Assembly: GCF_964026475.1 (NCBI RefSeq)
Contig: NZ_OZ032151.1
Span: 372,001-436,000 of the forward strand
Direction: 5' to 3'
DNA length: 64,000 nt
Source: Candidatus Tisiphia endosymbiont of Nemotelus nigrinus
Lineage (GTDB): Bacteria > Pseudomonadota > Alphaproteobacteria > Rickettsiales > Rickettsiaceae
Under the pieces are notes generated by a model that saw only the letters and a list, made by a program, of their open reading frames with translations, was not told where the DNA came from and searched no databases. Below, piece after piece: positions 8,792 through 18,889 of the stretch (positions are counted from its first letter, which is position 1; the number at the start of each line of letters is the position of its first letter). The position numbers and the translations under genes are program-made.

Positions 8792-11107
8792 ATGTCTAAA
8801 GAGCAAGTTACCGAGGATTCCTTAGAAAAGCGATTATTTGAAGTCTTGCAAACTAATGATCAAGATAAGAATAATAAAATACTTGATGTATGCGGAATTA
8901 TTGCAATATTTACAGTGAATCTTCCTCAGAATCCACCACTAGATAAGCTAAATTCATATAACGCTATCTATAAATATCAATTAAAGCAATTAGACCTAGA
9001 TATTAAGGATTTACAAAAACTATCAGTGGTAATAAATGACTCATTTCCTAGCGATGAATATCAAGGATTAAGAAATGTTATAGATACCCATCTTGCAGAA
9101 GAACTAGCCAAAGAAGAAAATAGAATGCGGCAAGCCGAGTTAAAAGCCGAGTTAGCTGGTAAAAGAAAAGTTTTCAATGACAATCCAAAGTTCCAACTTG
9201 TCAAAGATTTGTTGCGTGATAAAGGGATGGCGGAACAGAAGGATTTTTTACAAAAAGGGGCTAAGCAAGCAGGTGTATCGGCTGGTTACATTGCTCAAGA
9301 AGAAGTTACCGGTAAGAGTTTCATTTTAAAGCAATTTTATAAAAGTCATACTGATTGTTTGGCTATAGACGATAAAAAGAAACGAATGCAAGCCTTGAAT
9401 GATAGAAGAGACGGGGTACAAGAATTGATTGGTTCAAGTTTATATCAATTACTATTATATAATCGAGCTCCTAAAGAAGAGTTAGTAAAACCTGACGAGA
9501 ACAATCCAAACTCACTTTTTGTTCGCTCCAAATTCTTTGACAATGTCGTGCAACTTACTGAATTTTCTAGCTCTTTACCTAATATAACGGAAGCAGATAG
9601 TAGAAAGTTACAAAAACTAGAAGGGTTTGAAAAAGTAATTGCTGCTTGTCATATGTTAGGGGAGCTAGATTATCATGCTGGTAATTTGATGGTACAAGAT
9701 GGTAAAACTGTAACTAAAATTGATCACGGTCGATCTTTTATAGAGTTCCATCAAGATTTTCCTGCTATGATTCAGGCAACAGATAGACATTTTGCAAACT
9801 TTGGTTATGCTAAAGCTATTAGGCAAGATAACTTATCATTTAGTATAGAAAAATATAGTGAATCATTGAAGCAAATGATCACGCAACTTGATGAGAGGCA
9901 AATAGAAGATGTGGTGGATCAACGAATTGCTGAATTACAAAAAACTGACTTTAACCCCGAAGGTATTACTGCATTGGCTAGATTTCAGGGTGGTAATGCT
10001 AAAGCTACGCCTATTAATAATTTTGCTGATTTAAAGCAATTTTATAAGGAAAATATAAAAGAAAACCTAACTAACATGAAAGAGGTGGCAAAATCAGCAG
10101 AGATAGTGAGCAAATTTAGTAACGTCTCTCCTGCATTTAAACAAGGTCGGTGGGTAGAGGCTCTTGCTCTCTCAGGAACTCAAGATCCAGTAGCCTATGC
10201 TGCTAATTATGATATTAAGATTGAGGGGAAAAATGCTTTGCAATGGGCTCATGACAATGATTATCAAATAAAAGTTCCAGCTGCCCCAATTACGAAAATC
10301 GTTCAGGAGCAGCAATGGCAGAAAAACACAGCAGATGGTAAATGGCAAGAAACAGAAGTTTCGGTTGCTAAAATTCACAAAACTACAACAAGTCTAGATC
10401 CAGTAGAGTATATTATATCTGAAAAAGATAAGCGAAATAGACAACTATCAGGTTCTGAAAAAGAGTTTCTTAGTTCAGCGGTTGCTTTTGAATTAACAAA
10501 TGCTTCAGGCAAAACTTATCAATCTATGGTGGAAAAATCAGTGATAGCACAATCCTCCTTAGATACAGAATTCGTGGAAAAAATGCACAATCAAGATCAA
10601 GCTGTTGGTGATAAATTAGTTCCTGTGATTGATAATTTTATTGGTAAAACACTAAATAAAGAAGTAACAGCAGAACGAGTAGAACAGTTTTATGATAAGT
10701 TACTTACCCATCTTAAAGTAGAAAATTATCTTACTGATAAGGATATTGCTGACATAAAGAAAGATCAGGATTATCAAAAAAATATTCAAGAGACAACCAA
10801 ATTAATAAAAACAACGACACCTAATTTAACTGGTAGCGATAAGGTCTGTTATAAAGTGGCAAATTTTTGTCAAAGAATAGGATTATCTGATTTATCAAAT
10901 TATTTTATGAAGAAAATCACTCCTGAAAAATTAGATAAGATTCATCAGATAGAGAGTGCGTTAACTGAAAGCATAAAAATTAATGAAATATTATTAAAAC
11001 CTAGCGGTGGTAAAGAAGGGATACAAACAAAAAGACTTGAAGCAGTTAAAAAAGTTACTCAATCTGATTTAGAATCCAGAAAGTTAAAACAAAGAGGTCG
11101 AGAGTAA
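8792..11107 (+). CDS. Kinase-like protein, candidate effector (Risk1/PI-kinase-like core)
   Basis: 771 residues, no signal peptide or membrane segment, rich in Lys, Glu and Gln with long predicted helices. A kinase-like core is visible. An N-lobe strand YIAQEEVTGKSFILKQF has a candidate ATP-binding Lys180. A catalytic-loop-like ELDYHAGNLMV holds Asp293, His295 and Asn298, and a metal-binding-loop-like KIDHGRSF holds Asp311. The D-x4-N followed by D about 13 residues later is the layout of PI3/PI4-kinase-like and related atypical kinases. Rickettsia typhi Risk1 is a phosphoinositide kinase effector of this general type, and homology to it is my inference, unchecked. The C-terminal 400 residues are of unknown function. 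The gene has its own promoter and is flanked by repeats, not by an operon. The end is basic (SRKLKQRGRE), as in some secreted effectors. It could instead be a protein kinase. Confidence 0.6.
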   Translation: MSKEQVTEDSLEKRLFEVLQTNDQDKNNKILDVCGIIAIFTVNLPQNPPLDKLNSYNAIYKYQLKQLDLDIKDLQKLSVVINDSFPSDEYQGLRNVIDTHLAEELAKEENRMRQAELKAELAGKRKVFNDNPKFQLVKDLLRDKGMAEQKDFLQKGAKQAGVSAGYIAQEEVTGKSFILKQFYKSHTDCLAIDDKKKRMQALNDRRDGVQELIGSSLYQLLLYNRAPKEELVKPDENNPNSLFVRSKFFDNVVQLTEFSSSLPNITEADSRKLQKLEGFEKVIAACHMLGELDYHAGNLMVQDGKTVTKIDHGRSFIEFHQDFPAMIQATDRHFANFGYAKAIRQDNLSFSIEKYSESLKQMITQLDERQIEDVVDQRIAELQKTDFNPEGITALARFQGGNAKATPINNFADLKQFYKENIKENLTNMKEVAKSAEIVSKFSNVSPAFKQGRWVEALALSGTQDPVAYAANYDIKIEGKNALQWAHDNDYQIKVPAAPITKIVQEQQWQKNTADGKWQETEVSVAKIHKTTTSLDPVEYIISEKDKRNRQLSGSEKEFLSSAVAFELTNASGKTYQSMVEKSVIAQSSLDTEFVEKMHNQDQAVGDKLVPVIDNFIGKTLNKEVTAERVEQFYDKLLTHLKVENYLTDKDIADIKKDQDYQKNIQETTKLIKTTTPNLTGSDKVCYKVANFCQRIGLSDLSNYFMKKITPEKLDKIHQIESALTESIKINEILLKPSGGKEGIQTKRLEAVKKVTQSDLESRKLKQRGRE

Positions 11108-11148
11108 TTTTCCATATCCTATATTTTTTATTTTGTAACAAAAGTGTA

Positions 11149-11293
11149 ATACCAATTCCCGAAATTAATTTCTTCTGGTAATTTGTACGTCGATCCGGTA
11201 CTCAAATCCTCACGTACGTCTTTGTACGCTGCGGTTTTGCGCTCCGTGTCTCCTTCAAATTCCTCAAAATAAATTAATTTCGGGAATTGGTAT
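11149..11293. repeat. Palindromic element with perfect 23-bp terminal inverted repeats
   Basis: Left arm 11149-11171 and right arm 11271-11293 are perfect inverted copies (starting ATACCAATTCCC). The inside carries CCTCACGTACGTC and TTGTACGC, a core shared with unrelated elements at 43311-43385 and 54905-55050. Non-coding; it lies downstream of the kinase-like gene. Confidence 0.85.
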
Positions 11294-11340
11294 AATTCAA
11301 CATATGTGCCAATTTAAGGAAAAAAGACGATCTCTAACTA

Positions 11341-11383
11341 TCATTGTGAGGAAGATCATAGCGTAGGTCAACGAAGCAATAAA
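11341..11383. repeat. Half module of a GTCATTGCGAGG repeat
   Basis: TCATTGTGAGGAAGATCATAG then GGTCAACGAAGCAAT, the left half of the common internal module without its inverted partner. It ends next to the grxC stop. Confidence 0.6.
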
Positions 11384-11392
11384 GATTTAGTA

Positions 11393-11665
11393 TTATTTTA
11401 CTAATTCATCTAGCTTACCTTCTTCGTCAAGTTCATAAAGAGCGTCACATCCACCAATATGCTTACCATTAATAAATATTTGTGGTAATGTACGTTGTCC
11501 ATTAGCTTTGGTCTGTAGTTCTGATCTTTGCTCGTCATTATAATTGTCTACGATTATTTCTTGATAAGATATATTTTTTTGATCAAGTAGCTTTTTGGCC
11601 TTAGTGCAATAGGGACAATATGTTAATGTATAAATGATGACCGTATGTATAAGAATGCTTTTCAT
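11393..11665 (-). CDS. grxC: Glutaredoxin 3
   Basis: Small dithiol glutaredoxin of 90 residues, which reduces disulfides and glutathione-mixed disulfides with glutathione. The active site CPYC sits at about residues 18-21 (TYCPYCTKAKKLL). The cis-Pro TLPQIFINGKHIGG motif and the GGCDAL glutathione-binding segment are present. The N-terminus is slightly longer and more hydrophobic (ILIHTVIIYT) than usual because beta-1 begins close to the Met. It is divergent from uvrB, whose upstream frame begins within 20 bp, so the two genes share a short control region. Confidence 0.95.
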   Translation of the reverse strand: MKSILIHTVIIYTLTYCPYCTKAKKLLDQKNISYQEIIVDNYNDEQRSELQTKANGQRTLPQIFINGKHIGGCDALYELDEEGKLDELVK

Positions 11666-11737
11666 AAGAGTTATACTATTTAATTGGTTATAAAACTATT
11701 ATCTACATATAATAACAAACTAGCAAGTTACAAATTA

Positions 11738-13729
11738 ATGATAAATAATTTTTCGATAGTATCTAAATATAGTCCAGCTGGCGATCAGCCAAGAGCAATC
11801 AATGAGATCATTAAAGGGCTTGAGTCGGGATTACCTTCACAAATACTTTTTGGCATTACTGGTTCCGGTAAAACCTTTACTATGGCGAATATTATTGAGA
11901 GAACTGGTCGACCTTCACTTATTATGGCTCATAATAAAACGCTAGCTGCTCAAATTTATTCGGAAATGAAGGCAATTTTTCCAAATAATGCCGTTGAGTA
12001 TTTTGTATCATATTATGATTATTTCCAACCTGAAGCATATATTGCAAGAACCGATACTTATATAGAAAAAGATTCTTCGATAAATGAGCAGATAGATTTA
12101 TTAAGACATTCTGCCACTAGGTCTCTTTTAGAACGTCGGGATGTAATTGTTGTATCCTCCGTTTCTTGTATTTATGGTCTTGGTTCACCGAATCTTTATT
12201 ATCAGATGACAATAACTGCTAAGTCTGGGGAAGTTTATGCTAGAGAAAAATTGCTTAATGACTTGGTAAGCTTACAATATAAGCGTAATGATGTGGGGTT
12301 TGAGCGTGGTACGTTTAGGGTAAAAGGTGATAATATTGATATATTCCCAGTACATTATAACGACAAAGCCTGGCGATTATCATTTTTTGACAATAAACTA
12401 GAATATATAAGCGAGTTCGATCCGCTTACAGGTGAAAAATTAGCTAAATTGGATCAAGCTGTGATTTATGCTAAATCTCACTTTGTAACACCTAAAGAAG
12501 TAGTACAAAATGCTATATCACAAATTGAAGAGGAATTACAACGACGTTTAGAATTTCTTAATACACATGGTAAATTAGTAGAGGCTCAAAGATTAAATCA
12601 ACGTACCCAATATGATATGGAAATGATGATGGAAACTGGTAGCTGTAAAGGTATTGAAAACTACTCTAGGTTTCTGACTGGTAAAGCAAACGGACAGCCC
12701 CCACCAACTTTGTTTGAATATTTACCTAAGGATGCTTTATTATTTGTTGATGAAAGTCACGTATCTGTTCCACAAATTAGAGCAATGTATAATGGTGATA
12801 GAGCTAGAAAAGAAGTATTAGTGGAACACGGATTTCGTCTTCCATCAGCCTTAGATAATAGACCATTAAAATTTGAGGAATGGCAAGATTTTAGACCTCA
12901 AACGGTTTTTGTTTCGGCTACACCGGGGTCTTTCGAATTGGAAGAAACAGCAGGAGTTACGGTTGAGCAAATTATTAGACCAACAGGGCTACTTGACCCA
13001 GAATGTATTATAAAACCAGCAACCAACCAAGTTGAAGATTTGCTAAACGAAATTCAATCTACGATAAATGCAGGATTCCGTGTTTTAGTGACAACATTAA
13101 CTAAAAAAATGTCAGAAGATTTAACAAATTATCTGCAAGAACTAGGCTATAAAGTATCATATTTGCATTCTAATGTGCATACTCTTGAGCGTATTGAAAT
13201 CATCAGAGATTTACGCCAAGGTATTATAGATATTATTGTTGGTATTAATTTATTACGAGAAGGTTTAGATATTCCAGAATGTGGGCTTGTTGCCATACTC
13301 GATGCTGATAAAGAAGGTTTCTTGCGTTCTGAAGTTTCGTTAATTCAAACTATTGGCAGGGCTGCAAGGAATAGTCAGGGAAGGGTGATACTTTATGCAG
13401 ATCGTATCACCAACTCTATTGATAAGGCAGTAAGCGAGACATATAGGAGAAGAAAAATTCAAGAGGAATATAATAGACAACATTCTATCATACCCCAGAC
13501 AATTAATAATCATATCCATGCACTAACCAAATTGGAAAAATTGGATGATAAATTAGACAATAAAAAACAAGCTCATATATTATTGGACAATCCGGTAAAA
13601 TTAAAATCTCATATCAATAAATTAAAAAAAGAAATGTACTCAAAAGCTAGTAATTTAGAATTTGAACAGGCAGCAAAAATACGAGATCAAATTAATGTAC
13701 TAGAAGAAGCCGCATTAGAGCTAACTTAA
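11738..13729 (+). CDS. uvrB: UvrABC excinuclease subunit B
   Basis: Damage-verification helicase of nucleotide excision repair; it is loaded by UvrA and recruits UvrC. Walker A GITGSGKT, beta-hairpin [11 protein letters not shown] that threads between DNA strands, helicase motifs DESHVSVPQ and [10 protein letters not shown], motif [10 protein letters not shown], and a C-terminal UVR domain ([21 protein letters not shown]) for UvrC contact. The frame is open from 11684. I place the start at ATG 11738 ([18 protein letters not shown]) because the family begins at this point. That gives 663 residues, the usual length. It appears intact. Confidence 0.95.
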   Translation: MINNFSIVSKYSPAGDQPRAINEIIKGLESGLPSQILFGITGSGKTFTMANIIERTGRPSLIMAHNKTLAAQIYSEMKAIFPNNAVEYFVSYYDYFQPEAYIARTDTYIEKDSSINEQIDLLRHSATRSLLERRDVIVVSSVSCIYGLGSPNLYYQMTITAKSGEVYAREKLLNDLVSLQYKRNDVGFERGTFRVKGDNIDIFPVHYNDKAWRLSFFDNKLEYISEFDPLTGEKLAKLDQAVIYAKSHFVTPKEVVQNAISQIEEELQRRLEFLNTHGKLVEAQRLNQRTQYDMEMMMETGSCKGIENYSRFLTGKANGQPPPTLFEYLPKDALLFVDESHVSVPQIRAMYNGDRARKEVLVEHGFRLPSALDNRPLKFEEWQDFRPQTVFVSATPGSFELEETAGVTVEQIIRPTGLLDPECIIKPATNQVEDLLNEIQSTINAGFRVLVTTLTKKMSEDLTNYLQELGYKVSYLHSNVHTLERIEIIRDLRQGIIDIIVGINLLREGLDIPECGLVAILDADKEGFLRSEVSLIQTIGRAARNSQGRVILYADRITNSIDKAVSETYRRRKIQEEYNRQHSIIPQTINNHIHALTKLEKLDDKLDNKKQAHILLDNPVKLKSHINKLKKEMYSKASNLEFEQAAKIRDQINVLEEAALELT

Positions 13730-13849
13730 TTTATACCCTTTCTGTTTCCAATGGTTTATTTAATTAGATTATACTTATGTTTGACGTAAGCAATTAATAT
13801 ATTAACGAATTCAAGATAAGGGTATTGTAAACATTTAGATTAAATGACA

Positions 13850-13889
13850 TTAGACACTTATATCATAATTTAAAGATATAAGTGTCTAA
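13850..13889. repeat. Perfect 15-bp-arm palindrome (TTAGACACTTATATC)
   Basis: Arms 13850-13864 and 13875-13889 are perfect inverted copies around ATAATTTAAA. Related copies at 41944-41983 and 43388-43425. There is no U-tract, so it is more likely a miniature repeat than a terminator. The rest of the 348-bp gap between uvrB and lepB is AT-rich with no convincing gene. Confidence 0.75.
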
Positions 13890-14077
13890 GGTTGGATTTA
13901 TGGATTATATGATAAAGAACATAAAAGAAGATTTTGTACTAACACTTTTTACAGAAGCTAAAAATTTAAGATTTAGGTTTACTCTTTTAATAGAACGATG
14001 CAAAAAATTGCTGGATTTAAACTTAGTGATGGGCTATTATCAGCTGAATTTCAATCATCATCAAATAATTATTATAC

Positions 14078-14881
14078 ATGCAAACGACAGGTAAGGTTAC
14101 TAACAAAAAAACACCAATTCAGGAATTTTCATCTTTTATCTTTGTAATATTTTTGGCACTGATGATAAGATTTTTTGTAATGGAGAATTTTACTGTACCA
14201 ACAGGTTCGATGAAAGCAACAATACTAGAGAATGACTATATTTTTTCAACAAAATATTCTTACGGATATAGTAATTATTCTTTTCCTTTCAGCCCTAATA
14301 TTTTAAATAATAGAATATTTGCATCACAACCACAAAGAGGGGATATAATAGTTTTTCGTCCACCAAATAATATGGATATTCGATATGTAAAAAGATTAAT
14401 TGGGCTACCTGGAGATAAAATACAATTAATCAATGACGTAGTATATATAAATGACAAAGCTATAGAACGTATTGAAATTGGGATATATACAAGTGAACAA
14501 GGAAAAAATTATATAAGATATAAGGAAATATTACCTAATGGCGTAAAATATTTTTCTTATAAATTAAAACAAAATGATCACTTGTTAGTAAATAAATATG
14601 GTAATACAGAAATATTTTATGTACCAGAAGGAAAATATTTCTTTCTTGGCGATAACAGAGATGAATCAAATGATAGTAGGATAGATTTAGGATTTGTACC
14701 CTTTAAAAACTTTATTGCCAAAGGACAATTTATTTATTTTTCTACAAAAGAACAATTATGGCAAAGCGATATCGGAATAATTAATCAAATATTCCGTGTT
14801 GGTACTTGGCTGGCGTCTATTAGATTTAACAGACTATTTACCTCTCTTTATACAGATAAAATACAAGATGAACACAAGTAA
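14078..14881 (+). CDS. lepB: Signal peptidase I
   Basis: Inner-membrane serine peptidase that removes signal peptides from exported proteins. An N-terminal membrane segment ([19 protein letters not shown], about 20-38) is followed by the box B catalytic Ser44 in PTGSMKATI. Box D has the general-base Lys in [12 protein letters not shown], and box E is [14 protein letters not shown]. Length 267 matches other rickettsial LepB proteins. It heads the lepB-rnc-era-recO cluster, and rnc starts inside its 3' end (14-base overlap), so the two are probably translationally coupled. Confidence 0.95.
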   Translation: MQTTGKVTNKKTPIQEFSSFIFVIFLALMIRFFVMENFTVPTGSMKATILENDYIFSTKYSYGYSNYSFPFSPNILNNRIFASQPQRGDIIVFRPPNNMDIRYVKRLIGLPGDKIQLINDVVYINDKAIERIEIGIYTSEQGKNYIRYKEILPNGVKYFSYKLKQNDHLLVNKYGNTEIFYVPEGKYFFLGDNRDESNDSRIDLGFVPFKNFIAKGQFIYFSTKEQLWQSDIGIINQIFRVGTWLASIRFNRLFTSLYTDKIQDEHK

Positions 14882-15599
14882 AGAATCATCACTCTCTGCT
14901 CCAGAAAAACTTGAGCAAGATATAGGATATAGTTTTAAAAATAAAGATTTCTTACTTGAATCGTTAAGCCATCCTTCCCTTAAGCAGAATGTCATTAAGC
15001 AAGATGTTCTTAAGCATGGAGTTCCAAAAAACTATGAACGTTTAGAATTATTTGGTGATGCAATAATTAATTTTGTCATTACTGAAATTCTGTTTAAAAA
15101 TTTCTCTACTTATGATGAGGGAAAATTAGCAAAAATTAGAGCTTATCTAGTCTGTAAAGAATTACTTTGTAAAGTAGCTGCCAAAATCAATCTGTCAGAC
15201 TATATTATTATGACTTACGGTGAGGAATTATTAGGAGGAAGACATAATCCTAATAATATCGAGAATACTATGGAGGCATTAATTGCTGCCATTTATCTTG
15301 ATAGTAATATTGATACCACAAAAAAAATAATATATGATTTGTGGTATGAGTTTATAGATATTATTGATTTAGCTGATTATGATCCTAAAAGTACTCTTCA
15401 AGAATTAGCGCAGAAAAAAGGAACTGCAAAACCTGTATATCAAGTTATTAAAAGAGAAGGAGTACCACATGCATACACCTTCACTGTATTAGTCCAAATG
15501 GATGAATATCAACAAACTGGTACTGGTCATTCAGTTAAGGAAGCAGAAAAAGTCGCTGCCCGTAAATTAATGAACTATCTCAACAATTTAAAGTTGTAA
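14868..15599 (+). CDS. rnc: Ribonuclease III
   Basis: Double-strand-specific endoribonuclease that processes rRNA and mRNA. The catalytic signature [15 protein letters not shown] and the second acidic cluster ([14 protein letters not shown]) are present. A C-terminal double-stranded RNA-binding domain follows ([20 protein letters not shown] through [14 protein letters not shown]). ATG at 14868 (MNTSKESS) is chosen over an upstream in-frame alternative at 14796, which would lie inside lepB and adds hydrophobic sequence absent from the family. That gives 243 residues. It overlaps lepB and precedes era by 26 bp. Confidence 0.93.
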   Translation: MNTSKESSLSAPEKLEQDIGYSFKNKDFLLESLSHPSLKQNVIKQDVLKHGVPKNYERLELFGDAIINFVITEILFKNFSTYDEGKLAKIRAYLVCKELLCKVAAKINLSDYIIMTYGEELLGGRHNPNNIENTMEALIAAIYLDSNIDTTKKIIYDLWYEFIDIIDLADYDPKSTLQELAQKKGTAKPVYQVIKREGVPHAYTFTVLVQMDEYQQTGTGHSVKEAEKVAARKLMNYLNNLKL

Positions 15600-15625
15600 A
15601 GTTTAGTCCGTGGAAATATACTCAA

Positions 15626-16516
15626 ATGCAAAAGACAATTTCTCTATGTATCATTGGTAAACCAAATGCTGGTAAATCATCATTATTAAACAAACTTATA
15701 GGACAAAAAATATCGATAGTCACCCCTAAAGTGCAAACTACTCGCTCTATTATAACCGGAATAGTTACTATAAAAGATACCCAGCTGATAATATTAGATA
15801 CGCCAGGTATATTCGAGCCAAATAAGCAGCTGGAGAAAGCAATGGTAAGGTGTGCATGGTCAAGTTTACATGGCATAGACTTAGTATTATTGATAATAGA
15901 TAGTACGAAATCTATTGATCAATTTACTTTACAAATACTTAAAAAGTTGCAAACTCTTAAAATAAATTTGATATTCTTGTTAAACAAGATTGATAGCTCT
16001 TCTAAATATCTAGAAGAAATAGAAAATACTCTAAGAACTCAGTTTATAGATAATTATATATTAAGAATATCCGTTTTATCCGGCAAAAATATCAATAAAT
16101 TACTCAATTATATCCAAAGCCAAGCTAAAGAATCACCTTGGCTGTATGAAGAGGATGATGTTACTAATTTGCCTATGCGGTTTCTGGCAGCTGAGATAAC
16201 TAGGGAACAATTATTCTTGAATCTTCACCAAGAATTGCCTTATAATTTGACTGTCCAAACTGAAATGTGGCAGGAGAATAACGATAAATCTATTAAAATT
16301 CATCAGGTAATAGTTGTTTCAAGAGATTCTTATAAGACTATTATTTTAGGAAAAAATGGTTGTAAAATTAAAGAAATAGGCTCTAAAACAAGAATGGAAA
16401 TGCAGATAGCCTTTGATTGTAAAATTCATCTTTTTCTTTTTGTAAAAGTACGTGAACTTTGGCAAGATGATCCTAACTCATACAGCCATATGCGGTTGCA
16501 ACAATCTCAAATATAG
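15626..16516 (+). CDS. era: GTPase Era, 30S ribosome maturation factor
   Basis: Essential GTPase that binds 16S rRNA near its 3' end. G1 GKPNAGKSS, switch region [10 protein letters not shown]3 DTPGI, G4 NKID, then a C-terminal KH domain with [14 protein letters not shown]. Length 296 is normal. The stop TAG is immediately followed by GCTAACC, the end sequence of the TATAGCTAACC palindromic element family, so the end of the gene and the repeat are fused. Neighbours rnc and recO are the usual partners. Confidence 0.95.
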   Translation: MQKTISLCIIGKPNAGKSSLLNKLIGQKISIVTPKVQTTRSIITGIVTIKDTQLIILDTPGIFEPNKQLEKAMVRCAWSSLHGIDLVLLIIDSTKSIDQFTLQILKKLQTLKINLIFLLNKIDSSSKYLEEIENTLRTQFIDNYILRISVLSGKNINKLLNYIQSQAKESPWLYEEDDVTNLPMRFLAAEITREQLFLNLHQELPYNLTVQTEMWQENNDKSIKIHQVIVVSRDSYKTIILGKNGCKIKEIGSKTRMEMQIAFDCKIHLFLFVKVRELWQDDPNSYSHMRLQQSQI

Positions 16517-16588
16517 AGCTAACCAGTTCATTATTGTGTCATTGTGAGGTTCAGGAACTTATAACAATATCAAAAACCTATTTAGGTC
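16513..16588. repeat. Partial TATAGCTAACC-family element between era and recO
   Basis: Left end ATAGAGCTAACC touches the era stop. The inner part AGGAACTTATAACAATATC is the inverted form of the interior of the 4640-4710 element. A GTGTCATTGTGAGG half-module is also present. It ends just before the recO ATG, so an apparent N-terminal extension of recO in this stretch is repeat-derived. Confidence 0.7.
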
Positions 16589-16590
16589 AT

Positions 16591-17316
16591 ATGAATTTTA
16601 AAGATATAGGAATAATAATTGCCAAAAAACCATTAAAAGAAAACTCGTCTATTATTACAGTTTTTACTGAGAATTATGGCTTATACTCTGGGGTGATACG
16701 AGAAACATCTAGAAAATCTGGCTCTATAAATCAGCAAGGTAATATAGTTGATTTTTTTTGGCAAGCTAGATTACATGAGCATATAGGAATGGCTAAATGC
16801 GAGTTAATAAAATCTTACGCTGGTCTTTTAATAACTAATAAAATTAAGCTATATGCCTTTAATTCAATTATTAGCCTTATTAAAATAGCATTTCATGAGA
16901 GAGAAAATCACAATAATTTCTTCCCAATTTTTGTAAAATATTTGAGTAGCTTAGCAAATAATTTTACTTTTGAAGAATATGTTAGATTGGAATTAGCCAT
17001 ACTCCAAGAATCGGGATATGGTCTTGAGCTGGATAAATGTGCATTAACAGGTAGCCAAGAAAATCTAAAATATGTCTCACCAAAATCTGGGAAAGCTGTC
17101 TGTTTATCAGCAGGGCTGGCATATCAAGACAGGCTTCTAATCTTACCACAATTCCTAACCGCCACTAAGTGTGAAATTACTAATAATGATAAAAAACACG
17201 CATTTGAGTTGACTAGCTATTTTTTTAATCGATATTTTTTTGACAAACAACAACCACTATATGCCCAAAATAGTCAGGCCCGAGATAGTTTTATAGAATG
17301 TATGCTAAGAATCTAG
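16591..17316 (+). CDS. recO: DNA repair protein RecO
   Basis: Recombination mediator of the RecFOR pathway that helps load RecA on gapped DNA. The N-terminal OB fold begins MNFKDIGIIIAKKPLKENSS with the typical later ENYGLYSGVI(R) segment, and helical domain residues follow. The zinc-finger Cys set is largely degenerate: CALTG is the only CxxxG, and CLSAG later. ATG 16591 is used because the open frame upstream to 16534 is made of palindromic-repeat sequence. 241 residues, usual for alphaproteobacterial RecO. Confidence 0.88.
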   Translation: MNFKDIGIIIAKKPLKENSSIITVFTENYGLYSGVIRETSRKSGSINQQGNIVDFFWQARLHEHIGMAKCELIKSYAGLLITNKIKLYAFNSIISLIKIAFHERENHNNFFPIFVKYLSSLANNFTFEEYVRLELAILQESGYGLELDKCALTGSQENLKYVSPKSGKAVCLSAGLAYQDRLLILPQFLTATKCEITNNDKKHAFELTSYFFNRYFFDKQQPLYAQNSQARDSFIECMLRI

Positions 17317-17573
17317 TAGGTTAATAAGAATTAGATTGTATCTGTTCAAGTGGTTGGCTTGAATTAAGCCGTTATAAGAGTGTGGAGAAGTTTGTAAAGG
17401 ATTTTCATTTTTCTGTTTACAGGTAGATATAAAGAAATTATTCTTTCCAAAAGCCTATTCCCACGCTCTGATTGGCTAAAATATGAATTTTTACAATAGG
17501 TCACATAGTGCCTTATTTGCCGTTCTGCATGATTATTGGTTAGATAATAGTTTAAAATAAAGTGGGAAAAAGC

Positions 17574-17798
17574 TCAAGTAAAAATGATTTTTTTTCTTGG
17601 GGGGATGTAAACAGTTCGATCTTGATCATTTATAGTGGTGTTATAATTCATTTTTTCCATGACCCCAATAAAATAATTACCATAAGGCATTAACTTTACT
17701 ATTGCCCAACCGTCCATAATAAATTGAGTAATTTTATCTACATCAGATTTATTCTCAGCGAAAGATATAATTTTTTGTGGAGGTGTTACCCTTGTCAT
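17574..17798 (-). CDS. Small conserved rickettsial protein (DUF2674-like)
   Basis: A 74-residue soluble protein: basic N-terminus (MTRVTPPQKIISFAENKSD), an amphipathic helix (VDKITQFIMDGWAIVKLMPYG), then YFIGVMEKMNYN and a basic tail (IPPRKKIIF). The DGWAIVKLMPYGNYF core recalls the short Rickettsiales-restricted family DUF2674. That assignment is from memory and is moderately sure. No catalytic motif is seen. It stands alone. The 257 bp between recO and this gene hold nothing I can identify. Confidence 0.6.
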   Translation of the reverse strand: MTRVTPPQKIISFAENKSDVDKITQFIMDGWAIVKLMPYGNYFIGVMEKMNYNTTINDQDRTVYIPPRKKIIFT

Positions 17799-17941
17799 AG
17801 ATTATTCTTTTATTAATTTATTTTATAAAAATGCATATTTAATTGTAAAACAAGAATGCGTAGGCGAATATCCTCACAGGTATATTTGCAAAATCAATTC
17901 TTCAAAGCAGGAGAGTATACATATTTATTAAGCAATTGCAA

Positions 17942-18889
17942 TTACTTAATCGTTGAATATTTATCTTTAGAATATTTATTATTATTCTTCTTCCATCTAT
18001 TATGAAACCAGAACCATTGGCCTGGGTTTTCTTTAACCCAATTACCTAAAATTTGGTTAATGGTAACCATTATGTTATAACAATCTGTTTTATTATTATT
18101 AGTTTTTTGTAATTCTATTGGGGGATGAATAATAGCTTTAAAATAACTGGTTTTACTATTAGTGCGAACCACTTGTAATGGTATAATTGGGTAGCTGAAC
18201 TGTAATGCAATTTTAGCAATTGCATGAGCAGTCATGGCGGGCTGCCCTAAAAATGGCACTTCAATACCATTATTCATTTTTTGATCTACCAGCATGCCAA
18301 TGGCATATCCTGATTTGATAGCAGATATTAGCTCTCTTGCCCCCTTTGCTCCTTTGGGAATTAGTTTTATATCACCACTTGTACGCATATCGTTAATTAG
18401 TTTGTCAACATAAGGGTTATTTAATCTACGGTAAATAATAGCAAATTTAGGATAAAATTTATTGATAATTTTAAGTGCAAAATCCCAATTAGCAAAATGT
18501 CCGGTAAATAATAAGAATGGTTGATGTAGTTTCTGGAATTCTATTATATTCTCAAGCCCACTTATCTCTATCCGCCTAGATAATTCTTCCTCTGACATCC
18601 TACTAACATATGGAAATTCTCCTATAAAACTGCCAAAATTATCCCATACTTGATTAATGATTGCTTCGGAATTTATACACCCTGCATTTGTGTATATGGT
18701 CTTACCTAAAATATTTTGGATATTTTCTTTTGCAACTTTATTGACTGGTAATAAGGGTCCTATCTTCCTTGCTAAATATCGACAAATATTTACAGACTTG
18801 TCGATACCCAATGCTCTTAGTATCTTCACTATTATTAAAACAAGAAAATACTCTAATAGGTATTTAATATTATTAAATAATTTTTTCAT
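17942..18889 (-). CDS. lpxL: Lipid A late acyltransferase (LpxL/HtrB family)
   Basis: Inner-membrane acyltransferase that adds a secondary acyl chain from acyl-ACP to Kdo2-lipid IVA. It has an N-terminal hydrophobic anchor (IKYLLEYFLVLIIVKILRAL), the HX4D catalytic motif in LLFTGHFANWDFALK, and the later acceptor motifs IIYRRLNNPY, PKGAKGARELI and GMLVDQKMNNGIEVPFLGQPA. The C-terminal PGQWFWFHNRWK is characteristic. Length 315. Its start overlaps the end of lpxK by 17 bases, indicating a two-gene lipid A operon. It could be LpxL or LpxM by function; the family is certain. Confidence 0.9.
   Translation of the reverse strand: MKKLFNNIKYLLEYFLVLIIVKILRALGIDKSVNICRYLARKIGPLLPVNKVAKENIQNILGKTIYTNAGCINSEAIINQVWDNFGSFIGEFPYVSRMSEEELSRRIEISGLENIIEFQKLHQPFLLFTGHFANWDFALKIINKFYPKFAIIYRRLNNPYVDKLINDMRTSGDIKLIPKGAKGARELISAIKSGYAIGMLVDQKMNNGIEVPFLGQPAMTAHAIAKIALQFSYPIIPLQVVRTNSKTSYFKAIIHPPIELQKTNNNKTDCYNIMVTINQILGNWVKENPGQWFWFHNRWKKNNNKYSKDKYSTIK

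Noticed and set aside
13882..14094. 70-residue open frame before lepB
   Set aside because: It starts with GTG inside the arm of the TTAGACACTTATATC palindrome, has no ribosome site, no recognised motif, and overlaps lepB.
16534..16590. 19-codon N-terminal extension of recO starting at GTG
   Set aside because: The sequence is the inside of a TATAGCTAACC-family element, and RecO proteins begin at the ATG 16591.
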